Part shown: piece by piece, positions 9,307 to 17,414 of the stretch | Numbering within the stretch: the first letter of the stretch is position 1 | How the letters are laid out: each line of letters opens with the position of its first letter | Assembly: GCA_016708465.1 (NCBI GenBank) | Contig: JADJFT010000012.1 | Span: forward strand, 1-57,132 | Direction: 5' to 3' | DNA: 57,132 nt | Origin: Rhodanobacteraceae bacterium | GTDB lineage: Bacteria > Pseudomonadota > Gammaproteobacteria > Xanthomonadales > Ahniellaceae | Translations under genes and position numbers: made by a program | The notes under the pieces: model-generated | Seen by the model: only the letters and a program-made list of their open reading frames with translations | Told to the model about the DNA's origin: nothing | Databases searched by the model: none

Positions 9307-9810
9307 TGCAGCGCATCGCCGCGAACACCGCGTGCGCATGTCCGTACTCGCACCTCGAGCCAACCGTCGTATTCAGGCGGTGTGTGAGCCCGACACGGGT
9401 CGCGTGCGAGTGACGGCCCGCTCGCCGGTCTGGTTGCACCGCGAGATGTACGAACGCGCTCGCGCCTTCAAGCGCGAGTTTCGGTACGACTTCGTGAAGT
9501 GGGGCTCGGGCCGGCGCGACGACGATCCGATGGTGCAGGGGTTCTTGTTCGTCACACCCGATGATCGATTCACTGGCGCGTGCGCGTTCCGTTGGCGAGA
9601 CTTCTCGACGGACGCACCGGCACGTTGGGGATTGCAGTGGATCTGGATTTCGCCCGCTTTCCGCCGCCAAGAACTCTCCATCGTCACTGGCCTTGGTTTC
9701 GGACCGAGTTTGGCGATTTCCTGGTCGAGGCACCGACTTCGCCCGCCATGGACGCTTTTCTCGGTGCTCATGGGGATGCGGGATTATTGATCCGGCCAAG
9801 TGAAGTTTGA
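9251..9810 (+). CDS. ESCO/Eco1-like zinc-finger acetyltransferase, one frameshift
   Basis: The first 27 residues contain CPECAFEYTQGDPDSSAAHR followed by EHR. This is the C-x2-C ... H-x3-H finger (zf-C2H2_3) that precedes the acetyltransferase domain of eukaryotic cohesin acetyltransferases ESCO1/2 and Eco1. After it come GACAFRWRDF, then WGLQWIWISPAFRR, which fit the acetyl-CoA-binding core of that family. After about 9665 the continuation is in another frame (LHRHWPWFRTEFGDFLVEAP to a stop at 9810). The domain order is seen; N-acetyltransferase activity is inferred; the target is unknown. The stop codon abuts an IS630 element. Confidence 0.6.
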
Positions 9811-10895
9811 ACTTTTCATGCCGCGTACTTTACGCGCGGATCTTGGAAATAGCTGCGCACGCGTTCGGGTGAATTTTCGAGTCGTTCCATGTGTTCTGTT
9901 GCGGCGGCCTTCAGCCTTGCCTTGGTACGAGCCGGGACTTTCGATCCGATGGCGTGTTTGAGGTCGGCGTTCAAGCGTTCCTCTGGGTTCAGTTCCGGGC
10001 TGTAACTCGGCAGGTAGAACAGTTCGATCTGGTCTGCGCGTTCGGCGACCCACGCCTTGACCAGCTTGCTGTGATGCACGCGCAGGTTGCCGAGAATCAG
10101 AAACACCTTGCGCTGCGTGTCCTTGATCAGCGCGCCGAGAAACTCGATCAATCGATCGGCGTTGAACGCCTCGTCGATGATCATCCAGCGCGTCTTGCCC
10201 TGGTTGGTCACGGTGGCAATCATCGACAGCTTCTGGCGCGTGCCGCCCACGGCGTATGCCACCGGCGTCTTGCCCGCTGGCGCATAACTGCGCCCACGCA
10301 CATCAGTGTTGACCAACGCGGTCTCGTCACCCCAGTGAATCTCTGCGCCCTCGGCCTTGGCGCGTTGCTCGATCTCCGGGTAGTGCTCATCGAGCCACGC
10401 CTGCACAGCTTCCGGGCGCTGTTCGTAGGCTTTCTTGATCGGCTTCTGCGGTGTGAAACCCCAGCGCTGCAGATAGTTGCCGACGCCGCGCACCGACAGC
10501 GCGATGCCGAGTTCGCGCTCGATCAGCTGCATCACCGCCGATCGCGTCCACAGTGCGAAGTCCATCTTCAGCTGCTCCGGCCGCTTGTCGATAATGATTC
10601 GCTGTATCGAAACTTCCTGCACTTCACTCAGGCTGCGTCCCGAACCCGACTGCTTGCCGCGCGGCTTCGGTTTGTTCGCCGACGAACCACCGTCCTCAAA
10701 GCGATCAATCGCCGCGCGAACCGTCGGATACGACAGTCCGCTCAGCGCCACGATGCGCATCACGCCCATGCCCTGACGGTGCAATCGCACCACCTGCTTG
10801 CGTCGCTCGTGCAACTGCTCCAGCGACTGAAATCTTGCGTCTTCTTTGTCCATGCATCTTCGACAACTCGATGCGCGAATAGTTCAAGTATATTC
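9800..10895. mobile_element. IS630-family insertion sequence
   Basis: One transposase gene with imperfect terminal inverted repeats. The left end contains TGAACTTTTCATGC (from 9808) and the right end, read inward, TGAACTATTCGCGC (about 10886 down). Exact borders and the TA target duplication are not clear from the sequence alone. Confidence 0.7.
9816..10853 (-). CDS. IS630-family transposase, catalytic Asp changed to Gly
   Basis: 345 aa, full length and in one frame. N-terminal HTH (about residues 25-55, GLSYPTVRAAIDRFE), then a winged-helix LSVRGVGNYLQRWG, then the DDE nuclease. The first acidic residue is in HWGDETAL and the last in SPELNPEERLNADLK. The second motif, normally LDNLRVHH in this family, reads LGNLRVHHSK here (codon GGC instead of GAC), so the second catalytic aspartate is missing. 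The protein is expected to be inactive unless the base is a sequencing error. Confidence 0.9.
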   Translation of the reverse strand: MDKEDARFQSLEQLHERRKQVVRLHRQGMGVMRIVALSGLSYPTVRAAIDRFEDGGSSANKPKPRGKQSGSGRSLSEVQEVSIQRIIIDKRPEQLKMDFALWTRSAVMQLIERELGIALSVRGVGNYLQRWGFTPQKPIKKAYEQRPEAVQAWLDEHYPEIEQRAKAEGAEIHWGDETALVNTDVRGRSYAPAGKTPVAYAVGGTRQKLSMIATVTNQGKTRWMIIDEAFNADRLIEFLGALIKDTQRKVFLILGNLRVHHSKLVKAWVAERADQIELFYLPSYSPELNPEERLNADLKHAIGSKVPARTKARLKAAATEHMERLENSPERVRSYFQDPRVKYAA

Positions 10896-11230
10896 GTGCC
10901 GAGTCAATAGTAGAAAGAGCATAACCCCCAAATTGGGCCGCAATCAGATGGATACATGCGATGCAACGCAATCCGCGGGAGAAGCAGCGGCCTGAGGCGC
11001 CAGATGAACTCTTGGCGACCACCATTCGCGTCTAGGCGCACCACGGGCACGCGTCACACGGAAAAACCCGGGTTGCTCAACAAACTGAACACGATCAGAC
11101 GCTCAACTAGGTGACGTCGAAAAGTACATTTTGCTGTCGCAATGTCATTGAATAACACGATGAAGGAAGATGCTTTCCGATTGTGCTCGCGGAGCATGTG
11201 GTTTGAAATGCGATCAGTGGGAGAAGACGC
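10896..11230. other. Non-coding stretch after the IS630 element
   Basis: I see no convincing gene on either strand. The open frames here lack a plausible start or natural amino-acid composition. It presumably contains the promoter of the DUF6881-like gene. Confidence 0.5.
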
Positions 11231-11530
11231 ATGAAGCACGTCTTGGTGCAGTGGATTCCCACGATCGAGGCCGAGTCCATCTTTGTTGCCTTGGAACTCG
11301 ACGATCGGGGATTGGAAGCCCGACGAGTGGAGGTGTTTCCAGACGGACGCATTGGCTACGCGGACGGCAACCACTCAGTTGATGGCGCTGAATTGAGCGT
11401 GATCCCAACGCCGCATGCCAGGAACATCAATGCGCAGACGCCGTTTGTGGCGAAAGACATCAGTCTGGAAGATTTTGAGCGCTACTGGGATCGTGCGCTG
11501 ACGCAAGCATCCTCGTCGACGGGGGACTGA
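11231..11530 (+). CDS. DUF6881-like small protein (immunity-type)
   Basis: 99 aa. The pattern VQWIPTI...ELDDRGLEARRVEVFPDGRIGYA, then an IPT-containing middle and a SLEDFERYWD end, matches the small DUF6881 family (W near the N-terminus, E.R.VE.F.DG..GYA, then EF...W). Members are soluble and often occur as solitary immunity-like genes in toxin loci. GGGAGAAG precedes the ATG. No toxin gene is visible nearby. Confidence 0.65.
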   Translation: MKHVLVQWIPTIEAESIFVALELDDRGLEARRVEVFPDGRIGYADGNHSVDGAELSVIPTPHARNINAQTPFVAKDISLEDFERYWDRALTQASSSTGD

Positions 11531-11662
11531 ATTCGCGGGTGTCGGCCGGACAACAGGACAGAGGAAAAGGACATGCGCGGGCCAGGATCTGCAATGAACG
11601 GGGGCCAATTTCAAGTAGTCGCGAAAGTCGTCGGCGAACACTTGAAGTGAGTGGAGCGACTG

Positions 11663-11980
11663 ATGAAGGGCTCGATCTACGTCAACGCAGCCGCCGGTCG
11701 CGCTCTCCGGATAGCCAGACGATCGCTCCGGCTAAGTGATGTCGTCGACTGCGCGGGAAACTTCTGTTCCGACGACAAGATCAACATCGTGATTCGCCAG
11801 GAAGATGGTAGTCAAAGTCTCGTCGCGACCTCTCGAGTGGAATTTTCGTTCGCGCAACTGCGGCATGCGTTGAAAGACCAATGCCATGTCATCAGCGTCA
11901 GCGCATCGGAGTGGGACGATTTGACGGTGTGCAAGGCTTCGAAAATCGAGTGGCTTTGGACGCAACGTTGGAATGAGTGA
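11663..11980 (+). CDS. Small protein resembling a stand-alone PUA domain
   Basis: 105 aa from ATG 11663. The stretch GSIYVNAAAGRALRIARRSL, followed by a short loop and an IVIRQEDGSQ strand, resembles the PUA domain at the C-terminus of glutamate 5-kinase (G.L..DAGA..AL..RG.SLL..GV..V.G.F). No kinase part is present. The C-terminal 40 residues (SASEWDDLTVCKASKIEWLW) are extra. It lies between two immunity-like genes in the same direction, so a role in that cluster is possible. The resemblance is by eye and needs a profile search. Confidence 0.5.
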   Translation: MKGSIYVNAAAGRALRIARRSLRLSDVVDCAGNFCSDDKINIVIRQEDGSQSLVATSRVEFSFAQLRHALKDQCHVISVSASEWDDLTVCKASKIEWLWTQRWNE

Positions 11981-12079
11981 TCTCTTGGCACGCCGTCCCG
12001 TGATTGCATCAGTGTGAGGCGCGCCTGCCCAGCGAGCCGATAAACTCGTGGCGTGACTGATCAGCGCAGGAAGAAGGCG

Positions 12080-12397
12080 ATGGCGACAATTCGATACTGT
12101 TGGACAACCATCGCTGAGACCCACGAAGGCGTTGTCTCCGATCTCGAGTCTGCCCGGAAAGTTTTCGAGTCGGCGCAGCTGACCGGCAGTGCGGTCGCTC
12201 CGATGGTCGAGTTCTGGGATGAGGATGGTCGCGCGCTTGCGATCGGTGCCGGGCTAAGCAGGTCCACAGCGACCTTTCAACATAGCGACGAACGTACTTC
12301 GCGGTTCGCGCAGTTGCAGCGTGATTGTCCAATGAAACGAAACCATCGAAGAACTCGTCCGGAAGTAGCTTGGCTATGGTTTCAATCGTCGTTTTGA
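12080..12397 (+). CDS. Imm1-like immunity protein candidate, C-terminus uncertain
   Basis: From ATG 12080 the first 75 residues (TIAETHEGVVSDLESARKVF, then VEFWDEDGRALAIGAGLSRSTATF) fit the layout of Imm1 immunity proteins: a helix that sorts out a residue-pair loop, then a strand pair with DG.AL.IG.G. After about 12300 the frame seems to drift; another frame (YFAVRAV...LSNET) may be the true end. Third of three small same-strand genes between the IS630 element and the minus-strand operon. Confidence 0.45.
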   Translation: MATIRYCWTTIAETHEGVVSDLESARKVFESAQLTGSAVAPMVEFWDEDGRALAIGAGLSRSTATFQHSDERTSRFAQLQRDCPMKRNHRRTRPEVAWLWFQSSF

Positions 12398-12542
12398 AAT
12401 CGCAGCGATGTTGCCGCGACTCATCCACGCCGCCGCCCACACGCCACCGCAACCGTATCCGCTCGCAACCATGGACGTGTGACGTAGGGCATCAAGAGGA
12501 ATCTAGGCGCTGTGGCGCGATCCGGGCGCGGGTCCATCCCGC

Positions 12543-12812
12543 TCAGCCACCGCTCAAGGGCTGCACGACAACGACATCATCTGTTTCGGCCAGCGGCCGC
12601 GATGCCGCCACCGACCACGCCATCGGCACGCGGTTGATGAACAGGTACAGCCCAGCGGCAAGCCCGCCGCCCGGCATCAAGAGCGGATCCAGAACGGGGT
12701 GGGTTTCTCCGAGCGACCGCAGCGCGTCGGCAAGCGGCTTTCCGGCCGGCAGTCTGATTGATGCGCCGCCAGTGACCGCGCGCATGCCTTGAGGAAGAGT
12801 CAGCGTCGCCAT
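12543..12812 (-). CDS. ThiS/MoaD-type ubiquitin-like protein ending in Gly-Gly
   Basis: 89 aa from ATG 12812. It has the beta-grasp pattern of MoaD/ThiS: SIRLPAGKPLADALRSLGET at residues 17-36, LFINRVPMAW in the middle, LAETDDVVVVQPLSGG at the end. The C-terminal Gly-Gly at the very end is the site activated by E1-like enzymes through adenylation. Upstream in the same operon are a two-TM protein and a ThiF-like gene, its natural partner. The first codons are repeated at 13832-13846 by a tandem duplication. It could serve thiamine or molybdopterin sulfur transfer, or protein conjugation. Confidence 0.85.
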   Translation of the reverse strand: MATLTLPQGMRAVTGGASIRLPAGKPLADALRSLGETHPVLDPLLMPGGGLAAGLYLFINRVPMAWSVAASRPLAETDDVVVVQPLSGG

Positions 12813-12820
12813 TCTTGACT

Positions 12821-13012
12821 CTACCCTTGCCGCTTCTCGCGCGACGCGAACAGCAGCCACCAGAACGCCACCGAGGCGCCTGCAAGCAGCGCCGCAACGA
12901 ACGGCTGATCGCTCCACATCCAACTCATGCCCTGGCCGTCAAAGCGGAACATGGCCGCAGACAGTGCCAGCGACAGTGCTGGTACGAAATAAGCGCTCTT
13001 GTAGATTTGCAT
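12821..13012 (-). CDS. Small two-TM membrane protein
   Basis: 63 aa. Two hydrophobic segments, at about residues 7-22 (YFVPALSLALSAAMF) and 36-56 (QPFVAALLAGASVAFWWLLF), and a basic REKRQG end. No family recognised. It sits between the ThiF-like gene and the ubiquitin-like gene with short gaps. A degenerate second copy with indels lies at about 13850-14042. Confidence 0.7.
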   Translation of the reverse strand: MQIYKSAYFVPALSLALSAAMFRFDGQGMSWMWSDQPFVAALLAGASVAFWWLLFASREKRQG

Positions 13013-13080
13013 CGGGTTTCACCTCAGTATGTTCGCCCATCGGCGGCGGCTGCGGCCACCACCGGGGGCGGTTTGGCTGC

Positions 13081-13846
13081 TCAATATCCTACGACTTCAG
13101 CGAGGATGCGCTTCGCCTCGCGCTCGTCGCTGGTTCCGTCGACGACCACTCGACCGTCCCGGAAAAACGTTAGCACAAAATCTCGCGCATCGACCGTGTA
13201 CGCCACCTCGAGGTGAGCTGGCGATCTCCGGCGAATCTGCCCTCCTGCACGCGCTGCTTGCTCGTCGATGAATGCGTCGTTTACTTCGCGACGGTGCAGC
13301 TGAATCGCCGTACGACCACATAGCGTCCGGCTGCCGGTTCGCCGCTTGCCCTCCAGATGAGGAAACCGGCGCTCACCGCAGACACTGCAACTCGATCGGC
13401 GGGCCACGGAAATTTGTAGATGCAGATTGTCCCAAGCGTTGAAGAAGTGCATGCCCGGCATGCAGGCATCCCTCGCTCCGATCAAAATCTTGGTTGCTTC
13501 AGCGAACTGCAGAGCCGCCACTTGGGTCACGGTGCTCGCGAGGACGCCGCGAAGCGAACAGGTAGCCTGCAACGCCCGGAACCCCCGCGCCACCCATAGC
13601 GCATTCGAGGCATGGGCGCTCCCCCAGCACGGGCATGCAACATCCTTCCATGCCCACGGCGCCGCCGTACACATATGGGATCCTGTCGCGTATCGACAGC
13701 TCGTTCATCAGAAAGCGGGCTTCGAAATTGTCGACGCCGTCCACGATGACATCTACCTCCGACAGCCATTTCCGGCTTGCCCAGATGAACGCGTCGTCAA
13801 ACTCTGCGAAGAGGGGCACCGTCGTGACTTGAGTCAGCGTCGCCAT
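13081..13846 (-). pseudogene. ThiF/MoeB (E1-like) adenylyltransferase lacking its N-terminus, frameshifted
   Basis: The readable part begins inside the adenylation domain (KWLSEVDVIVDGVDNFEARF, IRDRIPYVYGGAVGMEG, ERPCLECAMGG). After a frame change near 13560 it continues with TCSLRGVLASTVTQVAALQF, a second Cys pair (SCSVCGERR), LCGRTAIQLH, and a C-terminal domain ending FFRDGRVVVDG...RILAEVVGY, as in thiazole-biosynthesis ThiF. The nucleotide-binding GxGGxG region is absent: at 13832-13846 the frame runs directly into the first five codons of a duplicated ubiquitin-like gene (MATLT). A plausible original start survives at 15722, beyond the IS3 element. Confidence 0.75.
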
Positions 13847-14461
13847 TCTCGACTCTACCCTTGCCGCTTCTCGCGCGACGCGAACAGCCAGCTCTACTCA
13901 GAACGCCACCGAGGCGCCTGCAAGCAGCGCCGCAACGAACAACTGATCGCTCCACATCAACTCGTACCCTGGCCGTCAAAGCGGAACATGGCCACAGACA
14001 GTGCGCGACGATGCTGGTACGAAATAAGCGCTCTTGTGGATTTGCATCAGGTTTCACCTCAGTTATGTTCGCCCGTTGGCGGCGGCTGCGGCCACCACCG
14101 GGGGCAGTTTGGCTATCAACCTCCTACGACTTCAGCGAGGATGCGCTTCGCCTCGCGCTCGTCGCTGGTTCCGTCGACGACCACTCGACCGTCCAGGACG
14201 TTGGCACAAATATCGCGCATCGACCGTGTACGCCACCTCGAGGTGAGCTGGCGATCTCGGCGAGTCTGCCCTCCTGCACGCGCAACTTGTCGATGGTGCG
14301 TCGTTCGCTCCGCGACGGTGCAGCTGAATCGCCGTACGACCAGCGCGTCCGGCGCCGGTTCGCCGCTTGCCCTCCAGATGGGAAACCGGCGCTCACCGCA
14401 GACACTACAACCCGAACCTGTCCCGATTTCACGGACACCCGCGATTGGGTAGCGGGGTTAA

Positions 14462-15316
14462 TCATGACGCACGGCGCATCGCTTGTTGAGGGGTCTGGAA
14501 GTCGATGCGGGTGTGCATACGCTGTGAGTTGTAGAACGATTCGATGTAGTCAGCGACGGCGCGCTTGGCCTCGTCGCGTGTTCGCAGTCGGAGCCGGTAT
14601 AGGCACTCAACTTTCAAGGTTCTGAAAAAGCTTTCCATCGGCGCGTTGTCGTAGCAGTTGCCGCGCCGACTCATCGAGCAGATCAGCCCGTGCTGCTTCA
14701 ACACGTCCTGGTAAGCCTGACTCGCGTATTGCACGCCACGATCGCTGTGGCAGATCGTTCGGTCCGGCTTGAAGCGCCAGACCGCCATCGACAGCGCCCA
14801 GATGATTAACTCGCTGTCGATGCGCGTGGAGGTGGCCCAACCGACGATGCGGCGGCTGTACAGATCGAGCACGCAGGCCAGGAATAGCCAGCCTTCGTCG
14901 GTCTTGATGTAGGTGATATCGGACAGCCACACCTTGTGCGGGGCCGTCGCAACGAAATTCTGCTGCAACAGATTTGCGGCGACTGGCAGCGAATGATTCG
15001 AGTCCGTCGTGACCCGAAACGCGCGCCGCGCGACCGCCCGCAATCCCACGTCACGCATCACTCGGCGCACGCGATGACGCCCTACGGGCCGGCCTGCGTC
15101 CTGCAACGACCGCTGCACACGGATCGATCCGTAGGTTTCGCGCGAACTGACAAAGATCGACTTCACCGCGTCGGCGAGTTCGATGTTTTCCTGTTCACGC
15201 GCACTTGGTGCCCGGTCGCGCCATGCATAGAAGCCCGAGCGCGAGACCCGCAGCAATCGACACATCCGCTGCACTGCGAACTCGGGATCGTTGTCCTTGA
15301 TCCATGCGTACCTCAC
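14462..15316 (-). CDS. IS3-family transposase OrfB
   Basis: 284 aa with a GTG start at 15316 overlapping the orfA stop. An HTH_21-type N-terminal domain (SRSGFYAWRDR, YGSIRVQRSL) is followed by the rve integrase core. The catalytic triad is visible: D in WLSDITYIKT, D in CHSDRGVQYAS, E in NCYDNAPMESFFRTLK. It ends with the usual YNSQRMHTRIDFQTPQQAM. Intact, so the element may be active. It is normally made as an OrfAB fusion by -1 frameshifting. Confidence 0.95.
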   Translation of the reverse strand: MRYAWIKDNDPEFAVQRMCRLLRVSRSGFYAWRDRAPSAREQENIELADAVKSIFVSSRETYGSIRVQRSLQDAGRPVGRHRVRRVMRDVGLRAVARRAFRVTTDSNHSLPVAANLLQQNFVATAPHKVWLSDITYIKTDEGWLFLACVLDLYSRRIVGWATSTRIDSELIIWALSMAVWRFKPDRTICHSDRGVQYASQAYQDVLKQHGLICSMSRRGNCYDNAPMESFFRTLKVECLYRLRLRTRDEAKRAVADYIESFYNSQRMHTRIDFQTPQQAMRRAS

Positions 15317-15609
15317 GACGATTCCTTCGCGAAGTACGCCGCCGCTTTTTTTAGAATGTCCCGATCGAGCTTCAAGCTCGCGTTCTCGGCGCGCAGACGC
15401 GCCAGTTCCTTTTGCATCGCTTGGGGCGACAGTCCGGTCGCCGGATCAGGCTGCAAACTGTCCCGGCCGCGCACCCAATTGCCTACGGTCTGAGCCGGCA
15501 AATCCAGCCGCCGCGCCACTTCTGAATGCGACAGCTGTTCCTCGATCACCAGGCGCACCACCTCGCGCCGAAAGTCCTCGGGATACGCCTTGCGCTTCTT
15601 CGTCTTCAT
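15313..15609 (-). CDS. IS3-family OrfA (DNA-binding part)
   Basis: 98 aa. HTH_Tnp_1 domain (YPEDFRREVVRLVIEEQLSH, VARRLDLPAQTVGNWVRG) and a C-terminal leucine-zipper helix (QKELARLRAENASLKLDRDI). The frame ends in KKAAAYFAKESS, where the A7G run lies. Confidence 0.95.
   Translation of the reverse strand: MKTKKRKAYPEDFRREVVRLVIEEQLSHSEVARRLDLPAQTVGNWVRGRDSLQPDPATGLSPQAMQKELARLRAENASLKLDRDILKKAAAYFAKESS
15345..15352 (-). promoter_or_regulatory. A7G slippery site for programmed -1 frameshift
   Basis: AAAAAAAG on the minus strand within orfA (codons CTA AAA AAA GCG), about 30 nt before the orfA stop. It is the usual place for -1 frameshifting that gives the OrfAB transposase of IS3 elements. 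Confidence 0.75.
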
Positions 15610-15679
15610 GGACTTCTCCTGTCAGGGTCGATTCAATACGACCCAAAGGCAGGTGTCCACGGAAACGGGACTGGTTCAC

Positions 15680-15722
15680 AGCCATCTCGCAGGACAGACA
15701 TGCCCAGATAGTGGTTGCTCAT
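15680..15722 (-). pseudogene. 5' stub of a gene cut by IS3 (probable ThiF/E1 start)
   Basis: ATG 15722 follows the preceding stop codon by two bases (TGAAATG). It opens MSNHYLGMSVLRDGCE and then meets the IS3 end. The DNA on the other side of the IS is the 3' part of the ThiF-like gene in the same direction, so this stub may be the missing N-terminus. This is inferred from order only. Confidence 0.4.
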
Positions 15723-15723
15723 T

Positions 15724-16045
15724 TCACCATTCTTGGAGCAATTCATCCACGTCGCGGAGCCGAGCAAACGCGTCTGCCTGATCAGGCAACGGCTCGTTTC
15801 CAGCGATTACGCATCCTTGTCTCGTGAATTCGAACAGGTCCTTCGGATGGACGAATCGGCGAGATGATCCAGACGCGATCGCTGCAGGCAACACGAATCC
15901 CGCGCGCACGGCCGCTTCCCGCCAACTCACGCGCGTCTATGTGATGGCGCACTGGAGAAACTGCGTGAGAATCAAGGTCGTGCAGAAATTCAACGCCGAC
16001 GAAATTTGCCCTACTGAATATCCGGGCAGGTAGGCTGCAGGACAT
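15724..16045 (-). CDS. Small unknown protein of the Ubl/FtsZ-like operon, one frameshift
   Basis: Two frames together give about 100 aa: RANFVGVEFLHDLDSHAV...VRHHIDARE, then after about 15935 SWREAAVRAGFVLPAAIASG and LRDVDELLQEW at the stop at 15724. It holds a His-His pair and one Cys (RQGCVIAG). No family recognised. An E2-like conjugating role would fit the context but nothing in the sequence proves it. The next gene starts within two bases. Confidence 0.4.
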
Positions 16046-16496
16046 CCCTCGCGCTCAATGAGGAGTTCGCCAGCAACTCGCGGCAGTACAAAACCGCCGC
16101 GCTCTCAGCAGAAAATTCGGCGCACACCGAAACGGTCTGCTGCTGCATGCGAACAAGGCGCGCGCCGAAATCCGCGACAACGTCGGGCGGGCGTTCGTCG
16201 GTCGGAAACGCAGCTGCCGCCAGCATCGTGGCCGGCCCCGAGGCAAGCGCTTCGCCGATCGCGCGTGTGGTTTCTGCGCCAACCTTCATCTCGTCCTGCA
16301 GCTCCCACCACAACACTCGCTCATGCGATCGGCAGCAAAGCTGCCAGCGGGCGAGGATCAGTCCCAACGCCGGGTTGTTGCGCAATAGACTGCGCCCCGC
16401 CTCGAATTGGGCCACCGCCATGAGGTGGTGAATGTCGACCACATCGAAATCCGAGAGCTGTGGCAGCAATTCAGGCGACGACGTAACCCTTTGCAT
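16011..16496 (-). CDS. Unknown helical protein of the Ubl/FtsZ-like operon
   Basis: 161 aa from ATG 16496, 17 bp after the FtsZ-like gene. It is mostly alpha-helical by composition (HHLMAVAQFEAGRSLLRN, LARWQLCCRSHERVLWWELQ, TTRAIGEALASGPATMLAAA) with scattered Cys. No signal peptide and no recognised domain. The in-frame upstream extension to 16667 overlaps the previous gene and looks artificial. Confidence 0.5.
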   Translation of the reverse strand: MQRVTSSPELLPQLSDFDVVDIHHLMAVAQFEAGRSLLRNNPALGLILARWQLCCRSHERVLWWELQDEMKVGAETTRAIGEALASGPATMLAAAAFPTDERPPDVVADFGARLVRMQQQTVSVCAEFSAESAAVLYCRELLANSSLSARDVLQPTCPDIQ

Positions 16497-16513
16497 GCCG
16501 TGCGATTCTGATT

Positions 16514-17319
16514 TCAGTCGACGCGTCCGCTTACGACCGTAGCGGTCCGCATTAAGCGAGGCCAGGTCTTCGGAGTCGGGATCGCACGATCTCCGCGATT
16601 CGGTCCGTCCCACGGCTCCGAAGAGCAAAGGAACACGATGTCCGAATGATCGGCATCTGGCGCCCACACGATGTTGAGTGCGGAAATGGATGAATCTCTG
16701 TCAACCGATTCCACGACGCCGAACGGGTCTGTGCACTGCCGATTCGCTCGGACAACACACAGGACGCCGATGCGCATGCCCAAGTGCTCGCGCGGGAATT
16801 TCCTGTCTCCTCTCGCTGTCATGTTACGCCGCGCTTTCGACTTGGTCATTGGTTGCGAATGCCCGCCGATGGAGCGCACACGTACCAACGTGATGCAGCA
16901 TCGCCTTGAGGTCGGCGAAGTCGAACAAACCCAGCCCTTCGGCCAGAAAGTCGAGCAACACACGCAGCACCGCGCCGAGTTGTTCCTCGGTGGTTACAAC
17001 AACATAGAAGAAGCGGGCCATCCACGTGTAGTAAGTCGAGATGCCCAGCGCGAACTGCTCCGCACCCAGCTCAGGATAGGCCGCGCCTTGGACCGGCTGG
17101 CGAGCTGCGCTTTGACGGCGAAGCGCTAGTCTCGCGATACCAGCGCGGGTCCCGGCTATCAGCCACCACGAACAATAGGTCGATCGCTGCCTTCCGGGTT
17201 CGAGCGCCGCGACCACGCAGCATGCGATGTACGTCATCCCATGCGTGTGCGGCAGATCCACTCGTCGCAAGGCATACAACGACTCCGGCGTACTCAATGT
17301 GGACACGGGTCACTTTCAT
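16514..17319 (-). CDS. FtsZ/tubulin-like protein without GTP-binding loop, one or two frameshifts
   Basis: Start ATG 17319 with GAGGAG 8-9 nt upstream. Pieced from frames 17319-about 17140, 17140-16824 and 16823-16514. The order of motifs follows FtsZ: DLLFVVADSRDPRWYREI where FtsZ has ADMVF...GGGTGTGAAP, GAEQFALGISTYYTWM where FtsZ has AEQGITEL, LAEGLGLFDFADLKAMLHHVG like PGLINVDFADVKTVMSEMG, then GVLCVVRANRQCTDPFGVVE and SALNIVWAPDADHSDIVFLC like the FtsZ C-terminal subdomain. The glycine-rich T4 loop is absent, so GTP hydrolysis is unlikely. It heads a run of same-strand small genes leading to ThiF and the Ubl. The similarity is by eye. Confidence 0.55.
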
Positions 17320-17414
17320 GTTCGGCACTCCTCAAATAGATGGGGGTGCCAAGAACGCTCGAGTGCTGCCAGCGTTGGTCTGTAGTCAATGGGCGTGTCG
17401 CGTCGTCGGGAGGA

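Larger units (their letters stand above)
12798..14412. repeat. Tandem duplication, unit about 1034 bp, second copy truncated by IS3
   Basis: 12798-13395 is repeated at 13832-14412 (thiF 3' part, two-TM gene, first codons of the ubiquitin-like gene). The copies agree in long blocks but differ by many one- to several-base indels that break the second copy's frames. The right copy stops at the left end of the IS3 element. It is either a decaying duplication or a mis-assembled noisy read end. Confidence 0.85.
14413..15679. mobile_element. IS3-family insertion sequence
   Basis: About 1.26 kb with orfA and orfB. The imperfect terminal repeats are GAACCTGTCCCGATTTCACG at the left (from 14414) and, read inward from the right (about 15677), GAACCAGTCCCGTTTCCGTG, both followed by GGACACC. 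I see no matching target duplication on the two sides, which fits a deletion of the DNA to the left of the insertion. Confidence 0.9.

Noticed and set aside
9029..9799. Minus-strand frame of 256 codons opposite the acetyltransferase
   Set aside because: The plus strand carries recognisable motifs; the minus frame is Arg/Ser-rich shadow.
9891..10910. Long plus-strand frame of 339 codons
   Set aside because: Antisense shadow of the IS630 transposase; Leu/Arg/His-rich composition and no ribosome site.
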